A DNA stretch of 64,000 bases, taken from Actinomycetales bacterium. GTDB lineage: Bacteria > Actinomycetota > Actinomycetes > Mycobacteriales > Micromonosporaceae. The stretch is taken from contig PKFB01000021.1 of assembly GCA_002919305.1 (NCBI GenBank), positions 248,001 through 312,000 of the forward strand. Direction: 5' to 3'. Numbering within the stretch: the first letter of the stretch is position 1; each line of letters starts with the position of its first letter. The notes under the pieces were generated by a model, which saw nothing but the letters and a program-made list of their open reading frames with translations, did no database searches and was not told where the DNA came from. The position numbers were made by a program, and so were the translations under genes. Shown here piece by piece: positions 44,017 to 53,187 of the stretch.

Positions 44017-45063
44017 GTGCCGAAGCACGATCAGTTTTCCGATTCGTTCCCATGGTCCTCGCCTTCACGGCCTTCGACTCGTCGTCGCGCCAAGCGCCGC
44101 TTTCATGACGAACTCGCTGACGACGCCGTTTGGGAGTCAGAGCGGTCGTATGACTTCGACGACTTTCTCGGCACTGGAGGCATCGAGCGTCCCGAGCCGT
44201 CCCATGACGACGGTGTCCACGGTGAGGACACCTGGGAGGCGAGGCGTCGCCGAGGTCGCCGCCTGACCGATCCTGATGACATCGACGTTCCCGCCGAGGG
44301 CGATCGATGGTCTACATGGGACACAGGACAACGCGGTCCGGAGCCCTATCCAGAGTGGCTGGTGACCGAATTGGCCGCGGTTGACACCGAACGTGGTGTT
44401 CTCAAAACCGGGAAGGAAGCCGATGTCTTCCTTATAGAACGCGGCGTCCCTGGTACTGACCGGAGTTGCCTGTTGGCCGCCAAGCGGTACCGCGATTCCC
44501 AACATCGGATGTTCCACCGGGATGCCGGCTACCTGGAGGGCCGGCGGGTACGCCGGTCTCGCGAAACCCGCGCCATGGCCAACCGGACCAGTTTCGGACG
44601 TCAGTTGATCGCCGGACAGTGGGCGGCGGCTGAGTTCGAGGCGCTGTGTCGGTTGTGGGAGCTAGGGGCGTCGGTGCCCTATCCGGTACAGCTGGTGGGT
44701 ACCGAGGTGTTGCTGGAATTCATCGGGGACGCTACGGGGACCGCGGCTCCCCGACTCGCTCAGCTACGCCGGGGTGAGACCGATCTGCGACAGCTATGGT
44801 CGCAACTGGTTGACACCCTCGTAGTGTTTGCCCGCGCCGGGCTGACCCACGGTGACCTCTCGCCGTACAACATCCTCGTCCACAACGACCGGCTGGTCCT
44901 GATCGACCTGCCGCAGGTGGTGGACGTGATGACCAATCCCCAGGGACTTCGGTTCCTGGAACGGGACGCCACCGTCGTGGCCTCCTGGTTCGCCGGCAAG
45001 GGGGTGTCCGAGGCCGATCCGGACGCTCTCACCGCGCTGCTACGCCGCGAGGTTGGCCTTTAA
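44017..45063 (+). CDS. RIO1-like protein kinase
   Basis: The protein has 348 residues from GTG 44017, six bases after AAGGAGAT. About 120 residues of acidic variable N-terminus precede a RIO domain: VLKTGKEADVFLIERG (G-loop-like), LAAKRYRD with the ATP-binding Lys, VPYPVQLVGTEVLLEFIGD (hinge), the catalytic HGDLSPYNILVHNDRL and LIDLPQVVDVMTNP in place of DFG. These residues are all intact. RIO kinases are conserved in archaea and eukaryotes; the bacterial ones are less studied and of unknown targets. A long perfect terminator follows. Confidence 0.87.
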   Translation: MPKHDQFSDSFPWSSPSRPSTRRRAKRRFHDELADDAVWESERSYDFDDFLGTGGIERPEPSHDDGVHGEDTWEARRRRGRRLTDPDDIDVPAEGDRWSTWDTGQRGPEPYPEWLVTELAAVDTERGVLKTGKEADVFLIERGVPGTDRSCLLAAKRYRDSQHRMFHRDAGYLEGRRVRRSRETRAMANRTSFGRQLIAGQWAAAEFEALCRLWELGASVPYPVQLVGTEVLLEFIGDATGTAAPRLAQLRRGETDLRQLWSQLVDTLVVFARAGLTHGDLSPYNILVHNDRLVLIDLPQVVDVMTNPQGLRFLERDATVVASWFAGKGVSEADPDALTALLRREVGL

Positions 45064-45176
45064 GGGATCGCCGTTGAGCCGGCGGCGCCCGTCGACTTGC
45101 GCCGGTTCAGCGTCCCCTGACTCCGCCCTATGAGTGAGGCCCTATGAGTCGGGTGGCATCCAGGCGCCGGCTCGTT

Positions 45177-45212
45177 CCGTACGCTGCCCCGGGTGACCGG
45201 GGCAGCGTACGG
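45177..45212. terminator. Bidirectional terminator with GTGA tetraloop
   Basis: A perfect 16-bp stem (arms 45177-45192 and 45197-45212, beginning CCGTACGCTGCCCCGG) closes a GTGA loop of the stable GNRA class. It lies just before the stop of the sugar transferase and after the RIO kinase, so it can terminate both. Confidence 0.85.
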
Positions 45213-45216
45213 CAGG

Positions 45217-47070
45217 TCAGTACGCACCCTTGCTCTGCAGCACCGCCCAAATAGTCCGCCACAGGATGACCAGGTCAAATGTGAGCGACCAGTTGTCCAC
45301 GTAGTACAGGTCGAGCCGCACCGCGTCATCCCAGGACAGATCCGAACGGCCACTGACCTGCCACAGCCCGGTGATGCCTGGCCGGACCAGCAGACGCCGC
45401 CGCACGTCCCCCATGAAGTCACCGTCTTCAGCGGGCAACGGCCGTGGTCCCACAAGGGACATTTCCCCAACGAGCACGTTGATCAGCTGGGGCAACTCGT
45501 CCAACGAGGTCCGACGCAGCCACCGTCCGATCGGCGTCACCCGCGGGTCGTTCTTCATCTTGAACAGCAGGCCGTCGCTCTCGTTGTAATGCATCAGAGA
45601 AGCCAACCGCTGTTCGGCGTCGGTGTACATGGTGCGGAACTTCCACACCCGGAAGGCCTTGCCTTCCCGCCCGATACGGGTTTGCCGGAAGAACACCGGG
45701 CCCGGGCTGGAGACCTTCACCAGAATGGCGATGACGATCAGCAGCGGAGTCAGCAGGATCAGCCCGAACAGCGCCGCGACCTTGTCGATGATGCTCTTGG
45801 TGAGCCAGGCAAGGCCCGACAGCGTCGGCTCCTCCACGTGCAGCAGAGGCAGGCCCTCCAAGGGCCGGATATGGACCCGCGGCCCTGCGATATCGGTAAG
45901 CGCCGGCGCGACTATCAGGTCGATACCGGTGCCCTCCAGCCGCCAGGCCAGACGACGCAGATCGGTGGTGGACGATCCTCCCGAGCTACACACCGCGATG
46001 GTGTTCGCCCCGATGGCGCGTACCACCGACACGATGTCACGCCCGCCATAGATCGGCAGCGGCAGTTTGGTGTCGCGTACGGTGTGGCGTCCTTCGGTGA
46101 GATAGATCCCTATCGGGACCAGGCCAGCGCTGCGGTTGCGGTTGACGACCGTGGCGACCTCAAGGGTGTCCCGCAGCGTACCCACCAGCAGCAACCGCTG
46201 GACCGCTTTCCCGCGTCGCCGGATGAGGTACAGCAGGATGCGGCCAGTGACCCTGACGACCAGGATCAGCGCGAGGCTGGCGGCCAGGGCGGTGGCGACC
46301 GCGAGGCGGGACAGATCAGCCTTAAGTCCAAGCGCCAGGACCGCCACGATCGCCACGACGGTGATCGAGGCTCGAATCACCCGTTTGAACTCGTCAGTGC
46401 CCAACCCCAGGAAGCGCCGGTCGTATGCGCCGTTGCTCCACAGGATGAAAACCCAGGCCAGCGGTAGTGCGATAAACCCGACCAAATACAGCTGGGTGGG
46501 TCTCTCAGGGTCGAAACCGGCGTCGGCCTGCGGCCACTGCACGATGGCGATGAGACTGCCGCTGGCCGCGCACAGATAGTCCAGCAGGACCATGATCGCC
46601 GCGTACGGCCGGTGCCATCCGCTGGGGCGCCTGACCTTGGAGAACGGGGAACGGGTTACCCCGGTGGTGGTTGTCGTCCGTACCCCGGTAGACGCGCCGC
46701 CGGCTGTCTCGACCGGCCCGGTCGTGGTGATCGGTCCTGTGGTGCTGATAGGTCGCGTCGTGGTGACCGGTCTGGTGGTCTCACCACCGGTGGTGACCGG
46801 CCTCGCCGTTCCATGGACTGATGCCCGCCCACCCCGTGGATATTGCACAGGTGGAGGCGGCGTGGTGCGCACTGGCGCAGCACGCGACGCCCGGTTGGGC
46901 ACGGCAGCTACTCCTCGGGCCTGATGCCCGGATGGTCCTGGTGCGCTCACTCGTCCATTCCGGACTCTCTCGCCGTCCTCGGGCAGGCCGCGCACCAAGG
47001 ACGGCCTGTCGGTCGCGGCATTTTCAGTGTGCCATTCGGAAGCCCACTCCTGATGGCGACCGGTTGACAT
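45217..47070 (-). CDS. Polyprenyl-phosphate sugar-phosphate transferase (WbaP/CpsE-type)
   Basis: The 617-residue membrane enzyme would start a lipid-linked glycan by moving a sugar-1-phosphate to undecaprenyl phosphate. The N-terminus is a 150-residue Thr/Gly/Arg-rich disordered region (TTRPISTTGPITTTG), then about four helices, a CoA-binding-like domain (VVRAIGANTIAVCSSGGSST), and the bacterial sugar transferase domain: KVSSPGPVFFRQTRIGREGKA, FRTMYTDAEQRLASL, RRTSLDELPQLINVLVGEM, SLVGPRPLPAEDGDFM and VRPGITGLWQVSGRS. Start ATG 47070 shares one base with the upstream stop (TAATG). Confidence 0.9.
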   Translation of the reverse strand: MSTGRHQEWASEWHTENAATDRPSLVRGLPEDGERVRNGRVSAPGPSGHQARGVAAVPNRASRAAPVRTTPPPPVQYPRGGRASVHGTARPVTTGGETTRPVTTTRPISTTGPITTTGPVETAGGASTGVRTTTTTGVTRSPFSKVRRPSGWHRPYAAIMVLLDYLCAASGSLIAIVQWPQADAGFDPERPTQLYLVGFIALPLAWVFILWSNGAYDRRFLGLGTDEFKRVIRASITVVAIVAVLALGLKADLSRLAVATALAASLALILVVRVTGRILLYLIRRRGKAVQRLLLVGTLRDTLEVATVVNRNRSAGLVPIGIYLTEGRHTVRDTKLPLPIYGGRDIVSVVRAIGANTIAVCSSGGSSTTDLRRLAWRLEGTGIDLIVAPALTDIAGPRVHIRPLEGLPLLHVEEPTLSGLAWLTKSIIDKVAALFGLILLTPLLIVIAILVKVSSPGPVFFRQTRIGREGKAFRVWKFRTMYTDAEQRLASLMHYNESDGLLFKMKNDPRVTPIGRWLRRTSLDELPQLINVLVGEMSLVGPRPLPAEDGDFMGDVRRRLLVRPGITGLWQVSGRSDLSWDDAVRLDLYYVDNWSLTFDLVILWRTIWAVLQSKGAY

Positions 47071-48701
47071 TAATCGTTACCCGATCCGATTGTCGAGCCC
47101 GCCGCCGGTCGTGTCTCATCAGGCGTTACCGCTGGTAACACCGATGATGACGCAGCGTTCTGGTGTGGCCACACCGCGCCTGTAAACCACCAGATCGAAC
47201 CGACCAGCAACGCCAGTCCAACTATTTGAGTTACCAACGGCGCGATCGCACCGGTTTGCGGCATCCATTCTCCGCGGAACGGATTGATCGAAGCGCCTAC
47301 TCCGGTTTGGAATCTAGTCATTACGCCCGCGAGCGCCCACAAATGGAGCGGCGCGGCGCCAACCACTAATGCCCGCGCAATCCATGCCGAACCGACTGGA
47401 TTCAGCCGGCGCCGGTACCACCCCACGACGGCCGCCACCAGCACCGCCCCCACTCCAAACGGCATCGAGTATCGCGCGAGCTGGGTCCACCCGGCGATGT
47501 CCAACAATTGCAGTTCTAGCACCATCAAAGAGATCACGGAGATCGCGAAGATCGCCACGATCAGGAACTTGTGTCGCCAACGCGCCGTCAGCAGGGCCGG
47601 CAGCACCAGCACCGCGAACAGCACGTACCACGCCAGGATGAGGGTGTACGAGAGGCGGAACTCACCGTAGCTGAAGATGGCGACGACGTGCTGATACCAG
47701 AACCACATCCGATCCCGGATCATCTCGGTGATCGCCTCGGTCACCGTTAGATCCAGGGCCACATCCTCCCGACGCCTGAGGGTCCCGATCTGCAGGAACA
47801 TCGTCCATGCGAGCCCTGCCAGCCCGAGAAGCGTCAGCCCGCCGAGTGTCCAGCGGGTGTCGCGGCGACGCCACAACTCAGCGATCACCCCGGGTCGAGC
47901 CAGCAGCAGCGCGCCCAGCACGATCAACCCCAACCACACCGGCCCGATCGAACGGACGGTACACAGCAGGGCGCCCGCGAGAGCGAACAGCCGCAGATGC
48001 CGGGTACGCGCGTCGGCCGGCCCGCGTAGCAGCGCGATCAGAGTGGTCCAGGCCAGAACCCCAGCGACGATCTCCAACCCGTTGGGGTTGATCGCGCCGA
48101 CGAGCCCAGCCACCGTGGGGGTTACCACCAACACAATGGCGCCGACCAGCAGCCGGCTTCCCATCCGGTACGCGGTGGTCACCGCCGACGCCAGCAGCAT
48201 GGCCGACATCAGAGACGACACCAGCCGGCCCAGGATGATTCCAGTGGTGTCGGGCCAGGCCACCATGGGCAGCCCCACCGGCAGGTAGTAAATCGGCTGG
48301 TAGCGCCCAGCCGTGGTCGCCACATCGACGGAGGCGGTGTCATCGACCGGCTTCTGGCAGGAGGCTGGGAGGCTGTTCTGCCAGGTGCAGTCGACGTCCT
48401 CGGGGAGGAGACTACGCGGCACCCGCTGGTAGGTGCGGGTGTCGGGGGGATCGGTCACCGGGTCACCCAGGAGTTGACCGGTCGCTACGCCATAGGCGCG
48501 CACGATGTGCTCGTTCTCGTCTGGAGCACCATTGACCGGCAACGACATGGCCCAGCCGGCGAAGATCAGAAAGAAGGCGAGGCAGGAAGCTAGCCAGATA
48601 CGACGAGGTCGTCGCGGATCCGGAGCTTCGTCACCGCTCTCGACCATGAGGCGTCCCATCAGCCACTGGCGTAAGGAACGCGGCTCGGTCGACGTGGACA
48701 C
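47070..48701 (-). CDS. DUF2142 family multispanning protein
   Basis: The 543-residue protein has about 12 helices. A DUF2142-like start follows helix 1: MSLPVNGAPDENEHIVRAYG, with an Asp-Glu-Asn-Glu-His motif similar to the catalytic end of GT-C glycosyltransferases, and later QPIYYLPVGLPMVAWPD. This places it among probable lipid-linked-sugar transferases. It is directly upstream of and coupled to the sugar transferase through TAATG. GTG 48701 starts it, 320 bp from the divergent GT4 gene. The donor sugar is unknown. Confidence 0.84.
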   Translation of the reverse strand: MSTSTEPRSLRQWLMGRLMVESGDEAPDPRRPRRIWLASCLAFFLIFAGWAMSLPVNGAPDENEHIVRAYGVATGQLLGDPVTDPPDTRTYQRVPRSLLPEDVDCTWQNSLPASCQKPVDDTASVDVATTAGRYQPIYYLPVGLPMVAWPDTTGIILGRLVSSLMSAMLLASAVTTAYRMGSRLLVGAIVLVVTPTVAGLVGAINPNGLEIVAGVLAWTTLIALLRGPADARTRHLRLFALAGALLCTVRSIGPVWLGLIVLGALLLARPGVIAELWRRRDTRWTLGGLTLLGLAGLAWTMFLQIGTLRRREDVALDLTVTEAITEMIRDRMWFWYQHVVAIFSYGEFRLSYTLILAWYVLFAVLVLPALLTARWRHKFLIVAIFAISVISLMVLELQLLDIAGWTQLARYSMPFGVGAVLVAAVVGWYRRRLNPVGSAWIARALVVGAAPLHLWALAGVMTRFQTGVGASINPFRGEWMPQTGAIAPLVTQIVGLALLVGSIWWFTGAVWPHQNAASSSVLPAVTPDETRPAAGSTIGSGND

Positions 48702-49021
48702 ATCCGGGAAGCCTACTCACTCCGATAACCGAACCTTCAGGCATCCCACATCTTCAACGTCCTCAATCGTGCCGCTTTTTAGCGTTCACATCCTCTGTGA
48801 CCTGCGTTGATAACTCAGTGCCGCCTATCCCGTGACAGTTATTTATTCACTAATTCCGTGGAGAACGACGCAGAACTACAAGGCACACCGCGTACATCCG
48901 ACGCGCAATACCGACCCGATCCACACCCTGCGCCTCTCCGTCTCCGATTCCCGGTACGGTGGGCGACAGCCCGCCGCGGTGCCGGGACAACGGCGTACCA
49001 GAACCATGAAGGGCCAGCCGG
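48702..49021. promoter_or_regulatory. Divergent promoter region of the glycan locus
   Basis: This 320-bp region separates two divergent glycan genes. It is AT-richer near 48770-48860 and would hold both promoters. I could not define a -10/-35 pair or an operator. Confidence 0.4.
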
Positions 49022-50191
49022 ATGAAGGTCGTCATCGCGCACAACCGGTATGTCTCCACCCAACCGTCCGGGGAGAACACCGTCGTGGACACCGAGTCCC
49101 GATTGCTCACCGAGGCTGGGGTGGAGGTGGTGGACTTCCAACGCAGTTCAGATGAGATCCCTACGCTGCCGCGCGGCGAGAAGCTGCTGCTGCCGATCTC
49201 ACCGATGTACGCACGCCGTGCCCAACGCGAGCTGACCGCTCTACTGCGCGCACATCGCCCTGACGTCCTCCACCTGCACAACCCCTACCCGTTGCTGTCG
49301 CCCTGGGTGATTCGTACGGCACACGCGCACGGCGTACCGGTCGTGCAGACCGTGCATAACTTCCGGCACGTGTGTGTGTCGGGGGTGTATTTCCGGGACG
49401 GCCATGAATGTCGGGACTGCCTAGGGCGCCGGTTCGCCCTGCCGGCGATACGGCACTCCTGTTACCGCGGCTCCCGGGCCCAAAGCGTGATCATGGCGAC
49501 CACCCTGGCGGCCCACCGGGGCACCTGGCGTTCGGTGGAGCGTTTCCTGCCGATCAGCCCAGTGATCGCCGAGCACCTCCAGGCGTACGGAATCCCCGCC
49601 GACCGGATCACCGTCAAGCCCAACGCCGTCCCCGACCCTGGCCGCCACGACCAGACCGGGGAGGGGTTCGTCTACGTTGGCCGCCTGGTGCCGGAGAAGG
49701 GCGTGACGCTGCTGCTCGACGCGTGGCGGCGGTACCCCGACGGCGCCCTGGGCACGCTTCGGATCATCGGCGATGGCCCGCTGCGGGACCTGGTGGCCAC
49801 GGTGGCCGCCGAACGCACCGACGTCACCTTCCTCGGGCAGCTGCCGTCGGAGGGGGTACGCGCGGCGATGCGCAAATCCGCCGCGGTGGTGATGCCCTCC
49901 ACCTGGAATGAGCCCTATGGTCTGGTCGCCGTTGAGGCGCTGGCGAACGCGCGCCCTGTGGTGGTCACGCGGTGCGGCTTCCTGCCGTACCTGGTAGGTG
50001 ACGGCAAGGCGGGATGGGTCACCGAACCCACGGTCGAGGCCCTCGCGGATGCCCTGGGACGGGCGTACAAGGAGGCCCCGACGCTGACGGCCGCCGCGCG
50101 GGAGCGGTACGAGACCGCGTTCACCCCACGCGTGGTGATCGATCAGCTGATCGGTATCTACCGGGAGGTCTCGGCCGCCGGTGTGAGCTGA
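49022..50191 (+). CDS. Family 4 glycosyltransferase
   Basis: The 389-residue GT-B enzyme has KVVIAHNRYVSTQPSGENTV, HNPYPLLSPWVIRTAHAHG in the acceptor half, FVYVGRLVPEKGVTLLLDAW, the donor site IGDGPLRDL and the EX7E motif in PSTWNEPYGLVAVEALANA. A Cys-rich loop (CVSGVYFRDGHECRDC, then a later Cys in RHSCYRG) is found in a subset of surface-glycan GT4 enzymes and may bind metal. ATG 49022 is the start. Its last 34 bases overlap the flippase gene on the other strand. Donor and acceptor are unknown. Confidence 0.87.
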   Translation: MKVVIAHNRYVSTQPSGENTVVDTESRLLTEAGVEVVDFQRSSDEIPTLPRGEKLLLPISPMYARRAQRELTALLRAHRPDVLHLHNPYPLLSPWVIRTAHAHGVPVVQTVHNFRHVCVSGVYFRDGHECRDCLGRRFALPAIRHSCYRGSRAQSVIMATTLAAHRGTWRSVERFLPISPVIAEHLQAYGIPADRITVKPNAVPDPGRHDQTGEGFVYVGRLVPEKGVTLLLDAWRRYPDGALGTLRIIGDGPLRDLVATVAAERTDVTFLGQLPSEGVRAAMRKSAAVVMPSTWNEPYGLVAVEALANARPVVVTRCGFLPYLVGDGKAGWVTEPTVEALADALGRAYKEAPTLTAAARERYETAFTPRVVIDQLIGIYREVSAAGVS

Positions 50192-51417
50192 CCCAGCCCG
50201 CGGTGGTAGAGGACGTACGCGGCGATCAGCCCGGCGAACGCGCCGCAGACCATGCCGTACGCGACCCCTTCCACACCCGCGGTCACGGCGCCGATGACCC
50301 CGCCGGGCAGGATCACCGAGGTGAACACCGCGTACTGGACGAAAGAGGCCCGGGCCTGCTGCATCCCCCGGAGCGCGGCGTTCAGCGGCGCCTGGATGAG
50401 GTAGACCCCGGCCTGGATCGCGACCGGCCACAGCACGTGGGAGTACTCCCGGTAGTCCGGCAGCAGGGCGTCCAGCGCCCACCGCAGGATCGGTACCAGC
50501 GCCACCAGCACCGCTGCGGCACCGGTGAAGGCCGACACCAGCATCCGGGCCCGCTGCCGGATCTTGCCGGCGTCGCCCTGTCCGGCGAAGTGCGAGTACC
50601 CCGGCACGATCAGCCCGGTCAGCGCCCAGATGAAGTTCTGCACCGGCATCAGGACGATCAGCTGCAGCATGCGCAGCCCACCCAGGTCGGCCTCGCCCAG
50701 GAAGCCACCCACGAAGTACAGCACCACCCAGGTCTGGGTCTGGGCGAGCACCGCGGTGGCGGCGAACCACGCCGACAAGTGCCGGGTCTCGGACACCCAC
50801 ACCACGGCGCGCCCGCTGAAGGGGTTGGTCCGCAGCAGCGTCAGGCCCACCAGGGAGCCGACCACCGTGCCGCTGCCCCAGGCGATCAGCAGCGAGCCCG
50901 GACTCACCGCGTCGGCCAGGTACAACCCGGTCACGATGAGCAGCTGCGACAGCAGGGCGATCCCGGTCACCACCAGGGAACGCTGCGGCCGGCCCTGCGC
51001 CAGGAAGGCGAACCGGCAGGCGTCCTGTAGCAACGCCGCCGGTAGGAAAGGCGCCAGCCACAACAGGTCACGCAGGATCTCGAAGCCGACGAACCAGATC
51101 GCCACCGCCACGATCACCGCCAGGACCCCGACCAGGCCCGCCGTAGCGGTCGCGTTCCGGATCTGCCGGGCGTACTCCTCCCCACTGGCGCGTGCGGTGT
51201 GGGTGAGCAGCACCTCCCCGATGAAGGCCCGGGCGATGGCGACCGTGATGAACGCGATGCCGATGACCGCGACATACCGACCGTAGGGCGCCGGCCCGAG
51301 CAACACCCCGGCCACCAGGCCGTTGAGCGCGTTCGCCCCGGCGGTGAACGCCTGATCCAGCAGGCCCGCGATCGCTCGGCCCGCGCGCTGACGCGGCCTT
51401 GCCGTGGTATCGGTCAT
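50158..51417 (-). CDS. Polysaccharide/lipid-linked oligosaccharide flippase (MATE-like)
   Basis: The 419-residue protein has about 12 helices, of the Wzx/MVF type. It has a polar start (TARPRQRAGRAIAGLLDQ), AGANALNGLVAGVLLGPAPYG in the first helix pair, RNATATAGLVGVLAVIVAV, and ALNAALRGMQQARASFVQYAV near the C-terminus. It would turn a lipid-linked product across the membrane. ATG 51417 overlaps the stop of the CDP-alcohol transferase by four bases, so these two gene products are made together. Overlap of the C-terminus with the GT4 gene is 34 bp. Confidence 0.82.
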   Translation of the reverse strand: MTDTTARPRQRAGRAIAGLLDQAFTAGANALNGLVAGVLLGPAPYGRYVAVIGIAFITVAIARAFIGEVLLTHTARASGEEYARQIRNATATAGLVGVLAVIVAVAIWFVGFEILRDLLWLAPFLPAALLQDACRFAFLAQGRPQRSLVVTGIALLSQLLIVTGLYLADAVSPGSLLIAWGSGTVVGSLVGLTLLRTNPFSGRAVVWVSETRHLSAWFAATAVLAQTQTWVVLYFVGGFLGEADLGGLRMLQLIVLMPVQNFIWALTGLIVPGYSHFAGQGDAGKIRQRARMLVSAFTGAAAVLVALVPILRWALDALLPDYREYSHVLWPVAIQAGVYLIQAPLNAALRGMQQARASFVQYAVFTSVILPGGVIGAVTAGVEGVAYGMVCGAFAGLIAAYVLYHRGLGQLTPAAETSR

Positions 51418-52145
51418 GGCTGCTTCAGGCTGGCCCGTGCCGAGTGCGCGATGCTGGCGAGCAGGAACAGCCCGTTAATCGTGGCGAACGCCACCAGCAC
51501 CCAGACGGTCCACTGGGGGAAGAAAGCCAGAATCAGGCCCGAGAACGCCAGGACCGCCCCATAGTCCCGCACCAGCTTGATCACCCGGACCGGCAGCGAT
51601 CGCGAGGTGATCATGCTGGCGGCCTGCGGCCCGCTCTGCATCACCGAGGTGATCAGGTTGACCATCCAGGTACCGGCGAACACCGCCACCAGCCAGGCTG
51701 GGGTGTCCGGTTCCTGGGCGACGGCGGTGGCTGACAGCACCGCGACCAGGGAGATCTGCACCGCCACGTCACACAACACATCGACCCGCGCCCCGGCCGG
51801 GCTGGTCCGCCGGGTCACCCTGGCGAGCTGGCCATCCGCGCAGTCCATGCTGTACGCCAACTGCCAGGCCACTAAAGCGCCGAGACCGACCACCCAGGCC
51901 GGGATGTCCCCATCGGCCACCGTGGGCGCTAGGGCCGCCACCGTGGCGGACGCGCCCAAGCCCAGCAACAGGTTGGCGATGGTCAGGACGGTGGGTGCCA
52001 GGTTGAGCCGGTAGGCGATGAGTGCGAACACCGCACCGATCGGCTGGTTGACCGTCTCGCTAAACAGCCCGCCACCCCGGTTGGCGGCCAGAAAGTCTGA
52101 CGCCGTGTACCGGCCGGACGCCGGTGCCTCAGCCACAGACTGCAT
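51414..52145 (-). CDS. CDP-alcohol phosphotransferase
   Basis: The 243-residue membrane protein has the full CDP-alcohol phosphotransferase motif: D101, D104-G105, A108-R109, G118, D122, D126 (DCADGQLAR...GARVDVLCD). It has about six helices and an unusual N-terminal 40 residues. It transfers a phospho-alcohol from a CDP donor to an acceptor hydroxyl. The start ATG 52145 overlaps the dehydrogenase gene by 17 bases. Its place after a dehydrogenase and a cytidylyltransferase-like enzyme suggests the donor is CDP-glycerol-1-phosphate derived or another CDP-polyol, not a classical phospholipid precursor. Confidence 0.88.
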   Translation of the reverse strand: MQSVAEAPASGRYTASDFLAANRGGGLFSETVNQPIGAVFALIAYRLNLAPTVLTIANLLLGLGASATVAALAPTVADGDIPAWVVGLGALVAWQLAYSMDCADGQLARVTRRTSPAGARVDVLCDVAVQISLVAVLSATAVAQEPDTPAWLVAVFAGTWMVNLITSVMQSGPQAASMITSRSLPVRVIKLVRDYGAVLAFSGLILAFFPQWTVWVLVAFATINGLFLLASIAHSARASLKQP

Positions 52146-53187
52146 TGACGTACTCCTTGACTCGCGCCCGCACCTGTTCAGGGCTCAGTGCCAAGTGCTC
52201 AAGAATGGTGTACCGGTCCGGTCGGGTCGCTGGAGCGTACGACACCGCCTCCGCGAACTGTTCATCGGTCAGCCCGAGGTCGGCGGGAACCCGCGGCAGA
52301 CCGTGCCGCTTCAAACAGTCGGAGATCTGCCGGAACCGGTGCTCGTCTCCCCGCAGATAGGTGCAGAAAAGCGCGCCCATGCCGACCTGCTCCCCGTGGG
52401 TTCCCGTGTCGGGGTACAGCAGATCCAGGGCGTGCGAGATCTCATGGCAGCCCCCACTGGCCGGCCGGCTGGAACCACTGACCGCCATGGCGATACCACC
52501 GAGGATCAGCGCCTCGGCCAGCACTGTGAGGAAGTCATCGTCACCGAGCGTACCGGGATGGTTGATCAGGGCCTCCGCACCGGTACGGGCGAGAGTGATC
52601 GCCAGGCCGTCCAGCGGCTCTCCACGGGTGGCGTGCGCCAACTCCCAGTCGGCGACCGCGTTGAGGTTGCTGATCGCGTCCCCGATCCCGGAGCGGGTCT
52701 GCCGGTCCGGTCCGTGTTCCACGAAGTCCAAGTCCACCACCACCGCGATGGGGATATGGACCCCGTAGGAGCGTCGAACCCCGTCATGGTCCAGTGAGCT
52801 GACCGGTGAGGCGATGCCATCGTGCGCCAGGTTCGTGGCGACCGACACCATAGGGAGTCCGTACGCGGAGGCGGCGTACTTGGCGGTGTCGAGGGTCTTA
52901 CCGCCTCCGATCCCCACGACCGCGTCATAGGAGCGCCGCCGCAGTTTGCTGCCCAGCTCGTTGGCCGCAGCCAGGGTTCCCCCCGCGACGGTGAAGATGT
53001 CGGCGTTGCCGAGGTTGGGTTTGATCAGCTCCGCGATCCGTTCGCCTTGGCCGTGACCGACCACGACCGCCACCTCACCACCGGAGGAGATCCGCTGGTC
53101 GGCCAGCAACCTGCCCAGCTCAGCAAGCGCACCACGCCGCACCTCGATAGCCAGCGGGGTGTTGACAGTACGAGCTAGTAGCGGCAC
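52129..53187 (-). CDS. sn-Glycerol-1-phosphate dehydrogenase-like enzyme
   Basis: The 352-residue protein is of the G1PDH/AraM group of iron/zinc polyol dehydrogenases. NAD site: VGIGGGKTLDTAKYAA (about 92-106). Hallmarks of the group are NLAHDGIASPVSS (120-130) and SGSSRPASGGCHEISH (237-252). Probable metal ligands are D170 (SGIGD), H248 and H264 (TGTHGEQ). It should reduce dihydroxyacetone phosphate to sn-glycerol-1-phosphate, the enantiomer used by archaeal lipids. GTG 53187 has GGGAG upstream and overlaps the upstream gene by 13 bases. A different polyol phosphate is possible. Confidence 0.82.
   Translation of the reverse strand: MPLLARTVNTPLAIEVRRGALAELGRLLADQRISSGGEVAVVVGHGQGERIAELIKPNLGNADIFTVAGGTLAAANELGSKLRRRSYDAVVGIGGGKTLDTAKYAASAYGLPMVSVATNLAHDGIASPVSSLDHDGVRRSYGVHIPIAVVVDLDFVEHGPDRQTRSGIGDAISNLNAVADWELAHATRGEPLDGLAITLARTGAEALINHPGTLGDDDFLTVLAEALILGGIAMAVSGSSRPASGGCHEISHALDLLYPDTGTHGEQVGMGALFCTYLRGDEHRFRQISDCLKRHGLPRVPADLGLTDEQFAEAVSYAPATRPDRYTILEHLALSPEQVRARVKEYVNAVCG

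Noticed and set aside
45193..46467. Plus-strand 424-codon frame
   Set aside because: It lies opposite the sugar transferase, whose motifs are unmistakable.
49421..51061. Minus-strand 546-codon frame
   Set aside because: It mirrors the GT4 gene and runs out of frame through the flippase gene; arginine/glycine-rich and without motifs.
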